From Spirochaetaceae bacterium (GTDB lineage Bacteria > Spirochaetota > Spirochaetia > DSM-27196 > SKKC01), in NCBI GenBank assembly GCA_007694005.1, contig RECN01000047.1, positions 1 to 59,516 on the forward strand: a stretch of DNA of 59,516 bases, in the 5' to 3' direction. The notes beneath the pieces are model-generated. The model saw only the letters and a program-made list of their open reading frames with translations, did not search any database and was not told the origin of the DNA. The position numbers were made by a program, and so were the translations under genes. Positions 26,166 through 33,223 of the stretch are shown here, in pieces. Numbering within the stretch: the stretch's first letter is position 1; each line of letters opens with the position of its first letter.

Positions 26166-27144
26166 TCCCGGCTGGCAATTTTGACATATCGAACAGCCAT
26201 GCCTGATGGGGCCTGCTTCGCGCAAAGTCCTCAGGCATGGTCTCGTTTGTGAGGCTTACCGGCCGCGGCGTGTCAGCCTTCGGGACCGACAGCCGGAAGT
26301 TTCGAGCATTCGACGAAAACAGCAGCATGCCCTGGGCGCTGAGAAGCGACAGACAGCTTTTGATTAACGCAGGATGGTCGCGCCCTATATCAAAGGTTCC
26401 TTCCATCGCCCGGCTGTTGGAGAATGTAGGAGGATCGCAAATGATGAGGTCGTACCGCGTATTCGTCTGTTGTTTTTCACGCAGAAACGTGCTGACATCC
26501 TGCTGAACAAACTGATGCATGCCACCGATGGCACCGTTTGCTTCCATGTTTTCCTGAGCCCATTTGAGGTAGTTTCCCGAAAGATCAACCGATGTCGTCG
26601 ACGCCGCGCCGCCGGCGGCCGCATATACGGAAAAACTGCCGGTATAACTGAAAAGATTGAGCACGTTCTGGTTCATTGACAGATCCGCGACCATGCCACG
26701 GGTGATTCGGTGGTGGAGAAAGAGTCCCGTGTCCAGATAGTCCGTCAGATTGACTTTGAAACGCAGGCCTGCCTCCTCAATCCAGAGTTCTATGCGACTT
26801 TCGGGCAGAACTGCTTCGTCTGTTCCCTCGCCGCCACGTCGGCGGGGTCGGAGTTTTGTCGCCGTACGACTCATAGGTACCCCGAGGGTGCGGGCGGCGA
26901 CATCAGACATAACGAGCCGCCATTCAGGTCCATAGATCGCAGAACCGGCGTCCTCGCGTTCGATCTCGCATACGTGCAGAAAGTTGCCGTATACGTCAAT
27001 CTCGAGCGGAATGTCTCCCTGGTCCGCGTCGTAGAGTCTGAAGGCTTCAATATTGTATCGTTTTGCCCACGGCCAGAGATGTCGTTGCCTGCGCTTGATT
27101 GCCTGTATGAGCGCGTTCTTCTGTCCTTCCCGAATAGCGCTCAT
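26071..27144 (-). CDS. class I SAM-dependent rRNA methyltransferase, RlmK/RlmI-like
   Basis: 357 residues. Resembles the C-terminal RlmK half of E. coli RlmKL: FKVNLTDYLDTGLFLHHR, the SAM-binding motif NLFSYTGSFSVYAAAGGA, acidic residue in TSVDLSGNYLKWAQEN, and the catalytic loop IICDPPTFSNSR. Likely product is a methylated base of 23S rRNA. The last about 30 residues (from KRERHGGTASSRRGRSDDHR on) are read antisense to the tyrS S4 domain and look like an extension after loss of an earlier stop. Start ATG overlaps the rex stop (ATGA), so rex and this gene are coupled. Confidence 0.85.
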   Translation of the reverse strand: MSAIREGQKNALIQAIKRRQRHLWPWAKRYNIEAFRLYDADQGDIPLEIDVYGNFLHVCEIEREDAGSAIYGPEWRLVMSDVAARTLGVPMSRTATKLRPRRRGGEGTDEAVLPESRIELWIEEAGLRFKVNLTDYLDTGLFLHHRITRGMVADLSMNQNVLNLFSYTGSFSVYAAAGGAASTTSVDLSGNYLKWAQENMEANGAIGGMHQFVQQDVSTFLREKQQTNTRYDLIICDPPTFSNSRAMEGTFDIGRDHPALIKSCLSLLSAQGMLLFSSNARNFRLSVPKADTPRPVSLTNETMPEDFARSRPHQAWLFDMSKLPAGIKRERHGGTASSRRGRSDDHRPPRTGRPRRR

Positions 27145-27785
27145 GTGTCCTGTGCGTTCTGAATCCCGACCTTCACACTCAGGACTGCATACCCCGAACT
27201 CAGGTCCTCTTTCTGCACTATGACATGTGGCGGTACTTTGAGCTTCACGTTCGTGAAATTCCAGATCGCCTGAATGCCGGCCTGTATCAGAAGATCACTG
27301 ACAACCTGCGCGTGTTCGCCCGGAACGGTAAGAATAGCCAGACGCACACCGAGCGCCTGGACCCGATCCTGCATCTGATGTAAGGAGTGCACCTGAACAC
27401 CGTTCATGTGTGTACCCGCCTTCTTTTTGTCCGGATCGAAGGCTGCAACTATGTTCAGACCGTGCTTCCGGAACTCTCCATATCCCAACAGTGCGGTCCC
27501 GAGGTTACCCGCACCAACGAGAACCGCGTCGGTCTGCTGGTTCCACCGCAGAAAGGAGTTAATGCACTCAATGAGTTCACGGACAGGAAAGCCCCTGCGG
27601 GGTGTTCCGACAATTCCGGTTACAGCAAGATCTTTTCGCACCTGTATCGGTTCAAGCTCGAGCTCGTCTGCGATGACGGTGCCGGAAATGTACTCCTTAC
27701 CTTCACGAAGGGCGGCCTCAACGATATGCAGATACGAAGGTAAACGTTTGACAGTCGGGAGACTTGCGGGCTTATGCTGTGCCAT
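27141..27785 (-). CDS. rex: redox-sensing transcriptional repressor Rex
   Basis: Senses the NADH/NAD+ ratio and represses fermentative and respiratory genes. 214 residues: N-terminal winged helix (YISGTVIADELELEPIQVRKDLAVTGIVG), then the Rossmann domain with GAGNLGTALLGY and the C-terminal swap helix. Start ATG at 27785. There is no SD, but TATACT (27795-27800 on this strand) ends 9 nt before the ATG, so the mRNA is probably leaderless or nearly so. The rRNA methyltransferase follows with an ATGA overlap. The gap to the divergent propeller gene is under 60 bp. Confidence 0.94.
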   Translation of the reverse strand: MAQHKPASLPTVKRLPSYLHIVEAALREGKEYISGTVIADELELEPIQVRKDLAVTGIVGTPRRGFPVRELIECINSFLRWNQQTDAVLVGAGNLGTALLGYGEFRKHGLNIVAAFDPDKKKAGTHMNGVQVHSLHQMQDRVQALGVRLAILTVPGEHAQVVSDLLIQAGIQAIWNFTNVKLKVPPHVIVQKEDLSSGYAVLSVKVGIQNAQDT

Positions 27786-27794
27786 AAGTAAGGG

Positions 27795-27824
27795 AGTATA
27801 GCGCAATTCCGGCCGTATTGTGTA
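27795..27824 (-). promoter_or_regulatory. putative rex promoter, start nearly at the ATG
   Basis: On the minus strand: TACACA (27824-27819), 18-nt spacer, TATACT (27800-27795), then 9 nt to the rex ATG. Expected 5' UTR 2-3 nt. Confidence 0.5.
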
Positions 27825-27842
27825 CTCTAATATGTGAACAAT

Positions 27843-29549
27843 ATGCATGAACCGAGCCTGAACTACATGTCTGCACTCACGATTCGAGTATTGTCTGCCA
27901 CGCTCCTGCTGTTCATGGTGGCCGTGCATGCAAACGGGCTGCAGGGTGAGGTGTGGCGGCGGGTAACATCCGGAGCGCCTTCGGACCCGGTTCTTGTTCA
28001 CGACGACGGAAGTATTTCGGTCCTCGCTGACGACAGAAATCTGTATCGCTTTGCCGGCGACGGTACACTGGAGTTTCGACTTGCGCTTCGAACGAGAAAT
28101 GACAGGCTCCTGTCGGGACTCTCAGACGGCTCGGTACTTGTGTCCCGTGAGGACGGGTCGGTAACCCGGGTATCTCACCGGGGGGCAATCGCGTGGTCGC
28201 TTCTGCCTAGCGATTCCGTCGTCGAGCGAGCCGCTGTCTCCGATTCCGGTTTCATCGTTCTTACCTACACCGGCGGCGGACTCCGCATGGTCACGTACGC
28301 GGGACACGAGATCTGGTCGCGAAACGTCGGTGCCGGGGTCAGTTTCGGTCCCTTTATCGACAGACGGGCGAGATTATTGCTGATAAGCGATGATCGCGAG
28401 CTTCTCGTCCTTGGACCGGGGGGAGATGTGCGCTACTCCTACGACCTTGAATCGCTCCCGACGCACGCTGCGCTGCAGCCGGACGGGGCGATTCTTGTTG
28501 CCGGGAGCGATGGACGTGTGTCGGTCATCGATCCGGATTCGGGAAGCGAAGAGATAATTTCAACGGGTTTTTCGGGTATCAGAAGCCTGCAGATTGACTC
28601 TTCAGGTCTTCCGGTTGTTCTCCATGGTGAAACGCTCAGCAGGATACACTCTGATGGTACGGTGCAGCGTCTGGCTTCCGGTGTGCGGTCGGCAGTCGCC
28701 GCCGGGGAGGATAGATACGTTCTCGTCAGAACGGACTCCAGGATCGAAATCATTGACGGCACCGGCCACACGAGTGCGTCAATCCGTGTGGACGAAGCAG
28801 GGCAGCTTTCTGTGCCGTATGCGGGCAGGGGCGGGCACGTTGTGTTGACAGGTGCTCGCTGGGTTGTATACGGATTTCGGGTGCGGGCGCCGGATCGCAA
28901 TCTCTGGACCGGCGACGCCGGGTCCGGAGCGCGGGACTATCGTTCGGGCCCGGTTCGTGGCGAGGACCGCTCCGTCTGGAGACGAAATACCGAGTTCCAG
29001 TTCTTCGAAGCTCTGGCCTCCAGTGGAATACAGGCCGAGCAGCAGCGGGTACTTGAAGAGATTGAGTCCCGTGTGTCGCGTGGTCACCTCGGTGCGGCCT
29101 ACTCCTATGCGTCCTACGTCCTCGGCATTCTCGTCGCCGACTCGCAGACACAGGGTCTCGTGAGAACCGCTACGCTCGACATGGTACGACGGGGTTACGA
29201 GCTTCTCGCGTTGATCGGTGATACGCACGCGCACTCCGTTATCGATCGGGGCGTTGCGCTGTACCGTGACGATGCGCGAATAGAGATTCTTATGCTCGCG
29301 GTGGCAGATATCGGTTATTCGCATCGCGTCGCCCGGGAGGATCTTCTTCTCACGCTTTTTCGACGCAGCAGTGAGTCGGCGCGGGTACAGACTGCATTCA
29401 TCGAAGCCTTGCGAAGAATACACAGCCAGGGCTACGAGCCATCGCAGCAGGGTATACAGGTTCTCAACAGCCTCTCAGTAGTCGGCGGCAATGCTGCTGT
29501 TCGGGACATGGCGCGTGATCTCATTCGAGACGTGTCGCGAGCAAATTAG
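27843..29549 (+). CDS. secreted PQQ/WD40-like beta-propeller protein
   Basis: About 568 residues. An N-terminal signal peptide (MSALTIRVLSATLLLFMVAVHANG) is followed by a propeller (about 40-340) of repeated short strands with D/G-rich turns (DPVLVHDDGSISVLADDRNLYRF, LLSGLSDGSVLVSREDGSVTRVS, AALQPDGAILVAGSDGRVSVIDP), then a helical C-terminal domain (about 375-565, HEAT-like). Start uncertain: GTG 27834, ATG 27843 and ATG 27867 are in frame and none has an SD. 27867 gives the neatest signal peptide. TAATAT at 27828-27833 stands 9 nt before 27843. Probably periplasmic. Function unknown. The P83/100 gene follows 45 bp on. Confidence 0.72.
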   Translation: MHEPSLNYMSALTIRVLSATLLLFMVAVHANGLQGEVWRRVTSGAPSDPVLVHDDGSISVLADDRNLYRFAGDGTLEFRLALRTRNDRLLSGLSDGSVLVSREDGSVTRVSHRGAIAWSLLPSDSVVERAAVSDSGFIVLTYTGGGLRMVTYAGHEIWSRNVGAGVSFGPFIDRRARLLLISDDRELLVLGPGGDVRYSYDLESLPTHAALQPDGAILVAGSDGRVSVIDPDSGSEEIISTGFSGIRSLQIDSSGLPVVLHGETLSRIHSDGTVQRLASGVRSAVAAGEDRYVLVRTDSRIEIIDGTGHTSASIRVDEAGQLSVPYAGRGGHVVLTGARWVVYGFRVRAPDRNLWTGDAGSGARDYRSGPVRGEDRSVWRRNTEFQFFEALASSGIQAEQQRVLEEIESRVSRGHLGAAYSYASYVLGILVADSQTQGLVRTATLDMVRRGYELLALIGDTHAHSVIDRGVALYRDDARIEILMLAVADIGYSHRVAREDLLLTLFRRSSESARVQTAFIEALRRIHSQGYEPSQQGIQVLNSLSVVGGNAAVRDMARDLIRDVSRAN

Positions 29550-29559
29550 TGTCCACGCA

Positions 29560-29588
29560 TGGACGTGGATTCGAAGAGCGACTATCAT
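29560..29588 (+). promoter_or_regulatory. putative promoter of the P83/100 gene, 6 nt before its ATG
   Basis: TGGACG (29560-29565, 4/6), 17-nt spacer, TATCAT (29583-29588, 5/6), then 6 nt to ATG 29595. The predicted start of transcription coincides with the start codon. Confidence 0.45.
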
Positions 29589-29594
29589 AACAGT

Positions 29595-31202
29595 ATGAAT
29601 ACCTACGGTTCTGCTTTTTCGGTTTTCACGCGTAAGGCGCTGCTGTGCCTTCTGCTTGCAGCGCTGGCGATACCCCTGGCGGCGCTGGACGTTGCCGAAG
29701 ACGAGCTCAGACGGGTGGAAGGGGCGGATATTCAGTTTGTGAACTTTGAGGGGCCTGTTGAATCTCCGCAGTCGCTTGCGGAAATTACCGGTATTGGTGA
29801 GTACCTCGCTGAGCACGGTAGTTATTTTGGCCGTTATCGTCTGATTCGGGCCGCCGATCCGTCAGTACCTGCCGGTCTCGATGCCGACATACTCTACATA
29901 CTTCCCGAAGCCCGCGTAAACCACATAAACAATCTCCGGGCAATACTCGCAGGTTACGTGGTGACGAGGTACGGATACACCAGCGCAACAGCATCGCTCA
30001 TTGCACGTCTGACGACGATCTATAACGCAGTGAACCGGCAGGACCTGGATTTTTTTGAGGACCGGTACAAACCGGTGGTCCTGCAGAATCTCTCGGCCGA
30101 AGGGGTCGGAATATCACTCCTCTACAGCGAGTGGGCCGGTAATACCGAGCTGGTGCTGCCGTTGCGAAGCGACCGTGACATTGTCGATCCTTTTGCTCTG
30201 GCTGATGAACGGGTTATCGAGGATCTTCGGGCGCGACAGGATATGGGCATAGAGGACCGTCGGCAACTCGTTGACCTCATGGACGAGGTGATCATTCGCG
30301 ATGCCGAGGAGATTTCGGAAGAACAGGAGCGGATTGCGGGAGAACTCCAGGATCTTGAAGAACGTGAGCGGGAACTGCTTGAGCAGGAAGAACGCCTGCG
30401 CGCCGAGAGAGAGGACATTGCCGAGCTGCCGGAGGAGGAGCGCGCGGAGCGCGAGGCAGAGCTCGCCGAGCAGGAAGCGGAACTCGCCGAGCAACGCGAG
30501 GCCATCGACGCCGAGCGTGACGATGTTACCGCGGAGCAGGAGACGCTTGAGGAACGCGATCGCGAGCTTGCAGAGCGGGAAGAGCAGGCGCAGGCCGTGC
30601 GCGATGGAGTCGCTGAGGATCAGCAGCAGATGATGGCAGACGAAGAGGTGACAATCGCTGCGGTCCCCGATGACGAGATTCCTGAAGAAGACGCGCTGGT
30701 CGTTGAGCCGCGTACCGTCGTTGGGCTCCAGGTGCACGAAGAACGCGACGAAGGTTCGCGCAGCAGAATCGTTCGCATCGACGCGGGGACCGGTGAGATA
30801 ACAGAAACTGCCGATGTCGATCGAATCCTGTCCCGCTCGCTGGTACCGTTCGGTCCTGAAAACGAGTTTGTACTGCTGCGAGAATCTTCGGACGGGAGCG
30901 CACGTCTGTCCCTGGTCGAGAGCAATACCCTGAGTGAGGTTCATGTATCCGGCGATCAGATGTTTCCCGGGACCGCCCTGGTGTTCGCCGAAGACCACGT
31001 ATACGCAGTCGCCCGGATCGACGGTTCCTACCGACTTGCACGTTACGATCGGGGGCTGGAGCGGGTGTCGCACTCCGATGTCACGGTAGTCCCGGCGGCC
31101 ATTCCGCTCATCGACGGAGATCGGATTATCATACAGACTGGTATGGAGAGTTTTGTGGTCGTGGCAGCTGACACGCTCGTGCAGCCTGGAAACGGCGATT
31201 GA
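29595..31202 (+). CDS. P83/100 family protein (spirochaete antigen)
   Basis: 535 residues. Signal peptide (MNTYGSAFSVFTRKALLCLLLAALAIPLAA), a globular N-terminal part with the P83/100 pattern (IQFVNFEGPVESPQSLAEITGIG, YVVTRYGYTSATASLIARLTTIYNAVNR), a long highly charged coiled coil (about 220-355; ELAEQEAELAEQREA and similar heptads), and a C-terminal beta-rich domain (about 370-535). Homologues are the Borrelia P83/100 antigen and treponemal relatives; function is unknown and location is inferred to be periplasmic or envelope. ATG at 29595 is preferred over 29559 because it gives a cleaner signal peptide and a promoter-ATG fit. Its stop overlaps the pyrBI ATG (TGATG). Confidence 0.88.
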   Translation: MNTYGSAFSVFTRKALLCLLLAALAIPLAALDVAEDELRRVEGADIQFVNFEGPVESPQSLAEITGIGEYLAEHGSYFGRYRLIRAADPSVPAGLDADILYILPEARVNHINNLRAILAGYVVTRYGYTSATASLIARLTTIYNAVNRQDLDFFEDRYKPVVLQNLSAEGVGISLLYSEWAGNTELVLPLRSDRDIVDPFALADERVIEDLRARQDMGIEDRRQLVDLMDEVIIRDAEEISEEQERIAGELQDLEERERELLEQEERLRAEREDIAELPEEERAEREAELAEQEAELAEQREAIDAERDDVTAEQETLEERDRELAEREEQAQAVRDGVAEDQQQMMADEEVTIAAVPDDEIPEEDALVVEPRTVVGLQVHEERDEGSRSRIVRIDAGTGEITETADVDRILSRSLVPFGPENEFVLLRESSDGSARLSLVESNTLSEVHVSGDQMFPGTALVFAEDHVYAVARIDGSYRLARYDRGLERVSHSDVTVVPAAIPLIDGDRIIIQTGMESFVVVAADTLVQPGNGD

Positions 31203-32764
31203 TGAGCGTCTTCAGCGGACGGAGTATACAGATTGTCCGGGATCTTTCTGTAGACGAACAGGTCTTTCTGTACGAGCAGTCCCGGAATCTGAAACAGGCA
31301 CTGCAGGAACGAGGCAATGTCGACGCGTATCGGATTAATGATCCGGAAGTCGCCGTGTACCTTCTGTTTCTCGAAGATTCAACCCGGACAAAAGAGAGCT
31401 TTCGCAACGCGGCGAAGTTTCACGCGGTTCGAGTTAACGATTTCAGCGCACAGGGTTCCAGTCTCAAGAAGAATGAGAGCATTACCGATACCGTCCGTAT
31501 GTTAGTCGGGTACAGTTCCCGAAGCATATTCGTGGTACGCAGCCGTCTGGAAGGGGTATGCCGGTGGCTGGAACGGGTCATCGGCGATTACACGGACAAG
31601 CTGGGACTGCCAAGAGCCTCTTTTATCAACGCCGGGGACGGTAGACACGAGCACCCGACACAGGAGTTTCTGGACGAGTTCAGTTTTCTGCAGCAACGCG
31701 GCTGGGACCGCAGCCATCTTCACCTGGCCCTTGTTGGCGATCTGTTCCACGGACGGACCGTACACTCAAAAGTCGACGGCATGAGAGTGTTCAGGGAAGT
31801 GCAGGTTGACCTTGTCGCTCCTCCCGAGCTTGCGATGCCTGTTCATTACGTGGATCAGATGCGCGAAAACGGTTTTGAAGTACGGCTGTTCCCGTCCATA
31901 CGCGCCTACCTCGATGCCGGCAACGTCGCGCCATCCTGGTACTTCACCCGACTTCAGCTTGAACGTATGGGTGACCAGCTTCTCGAAAAGGCGGATTCGC
32001 TCCGGAACTCCGTCACGTTTCAGCAGGACTATATGTCGCGAGTGCCGGAAGACTGTCGTTTTTTTCATCCTTTGCCGCGTCATAGTGTCACGCCGACGAT
32101 CCCTTCGTTTCTCGATCGCACCTCACTGAACGGATGGGACGAGCAGAGTATGAACGGGTATTTTACCCGCATTGTGCAGATTGGTATGCTCGGCGGTTCT
32201 ATAGGCGAGGGCTTTGAGGGGCAGGTGGCAACGCCGCTCAGTTATCCGGACGACTTCGTAGAAGAAGCGGCGACGCGCACCAGCCCGAAACCCGACTACA
32301 AAATCGGAATCAAACCGGTTGCTTCAGGAATGGTCATTGACCATATCGGGACAGGAAAGACGGTAGAGCAGATATGGGATCACATATTCAAGATTCGAAA
32401 CATACTCGGGCTGCACGTCGTCGGTTCCCAGGGCGTGTTCCTTTCCGGGCAGACCGGAATCCATAAGGGGCTGATTTCGCTGCCGAACGTTGCTGAGTTC
32501 GACGAGCGTCTCGTGAAAATGCTCGGTGCGATCGCACCAGGCTGTACCCTGAACATAGTGGACAACGCGCATGTGGTACGGAAGTACCGACTTCACATGC
32601 CCCGGCGGGTCTACGATTTTGATCAGATTTCGTGCAAGAATGAGGCCTGTGTATCACATCCGGACAATTACGAGCACGTAATTCCAGAGTTTTTGCGTAG
32701 TGGTGCGACGACCTTCGTGTGCAAGTACTGTGAGAAGCCACACGATTTTCAGGATATCTGGTAG
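31202..32764 (+). CDS. pyrB: aspartate carbamoyltransferase, catalytic and regulatory chains fused (PyrB-PyrI)
   Basis: Second step of de novo pyrimidine synthesis. 520 residues: PyrB half (about 1-340) with the carbamoyl-phosphate motif DSTRTKESF, GDGRHEHPTQ and HPLPR, then a PyrI-like half (about 350-520) with IGTGKTVEQIWDHI and four zinc cysteines (CKNEAC and CKYC), as in E. coli PyrI. Such fusions are known in Thermotoga and Treponema. Allosteric control by nucleotides is therefore likely. ATG at 31202 overlaps the P83/100 stop by one base. A TTG one codon earlier is less likely. carA-carB, which supply carbamoyl phosphate, are in the same window at 55-59 kb. Confidence 0.94.
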   Translation: MSVFSGRSIQIVRDLSVDEQVFLYEQSRNLKQALQERGNVDAYRINDPEVAVYLLFLEDSTRTKESFRNAAKFHAVRVNDFSAQGSSLKKNESITDTVRMLVGYSSRSIFVVRSRLEGVCRWLERVIGDYTDKLGLPRASFINAGDGRHEHPTQEFLDEFSFLQQRGWDRSHLHLALVGDLFHGRTVHSKVDGMRVFREVQVDLVAPPELAMPVHYVDQMRENGFEVRLFPSIRAYLDAGNVAPSWYFTRLQLERMGDQLLEKADSLRNSVTFQQDYMSRVPEDCRFFHPLPRHSVTPTIPSFLDRTSLNGWDEQSMNGYFTRIVQIGMLGGSIGEGFEGQVATPLSYPDDFVEEAATRTSPKPDYKIGIKPVASGMVIDHIGTGKTVEQIWDHIFKIRNILGLHVVGSQGVFLSGQTGIHKGLISLPNVAEFDERLVKMLGAIAPGCTLNIVDNAHVVRKYRLHMPRRVYDFDQISCKNEACVSHPDNYEHVIPEFLRSGATTFVCKYCEKPHDFQDIW

Positions 32765-32806
32765 GAAGAAGCGTTGATTAATGTCGGGTGTAGCGACAAC
32801 GTGGCC

Positions 32807-33223
32807 TTACGAGCGCCGTCTGCGTCGGAATAAGCGGTTCCAGAGCGAAACGATCCACATCCAGAATCGTTTCCCGCGCCCGGGATTGCGAAGTTTGTCC
32901 AGTCTCTGATACGCCTCAGCCACCTCGTCGGTCGCCAGAGGTCTCCGCTGGTTGTTCTCGTCTATTTCCATCTCAAGCAGTTCAGTTTCGTCGTGTTTGT
33001 CCATAACGCGGACGGTGATGGATGTCCACCCGAGCTGTCGGGCCGACTCGAGTCGCCGGTGCCCGGCAATCAGTACTTTTTCGGGCGTGATCACGACAGG
33101 ATTCATGAGTCCATGCGACTTCATGCTCTCTTTCAGCGACGCGAGATCACCGAGATTCTTTCGTATTCGTTTCTTTAATACAATTTCGTGAATTGGTACC
33201 TGCATAATGTGTCCCGGTTCCAT
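32807..33223 (-). CDS. small ParB/Srx-fold protein with basic, tryptophan-rich tail
   Basis: 138 residues. Residues 7-100 form a ParB N-domain-like fold: PIHEIVLKKRIRKNLGDLASLKESMKSHGLMNPVVIT, GHRRLESARQLGW (equivalent to the ParB GERRxRA CTP/DNA motif, with His for Glu) and IDENNQRRPLATDEVAEAYQRL. There is no HTH or dimer domain, so this is not the chromosome-partition ParB. The C-terminus (FWMWIVSLWNRLFRRRRRS) looks like an amphipathic or membrane-touching helix plus five arginines. The ATG overlaps the stop of the PBP gene by one base (TGATG), so it is coupled to cell-wall synthesis. A second ATG (33205) is possible. Function unknown. Confidence 0.78.
   Translation of the reverse strand: MEPGHIMQVPIHEIVLKKRIRKNLGDLASLKESMKSHGLMNPVVITPEKVLIAGHRRLESARQLGWTSITVRVMDKHDETELLEMEIDENNQRRPLATDEVAEAYQRLDKLRNPGRGKRFWMWIVSLWNRLFRRRRRS

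Noticed and set aside
27819-27845. ATTGT ... ACAAT inverted ends in the rex/propeller gap as a Rex operator
   Set aside because: The known Rex site is TTGTGA-N6-TCACAA. Here only the outer five bases are symmetrical and the spacing is too long, so autoregulation by Rex is not supported.
30122-30505. Ser/Arg-rich minus-strand open frame opposite the P83/100 coiled coil
   Set aside because: It is the mirror of GAG/GAA-rich coiled-coil codons. No SD, no family resemblance.
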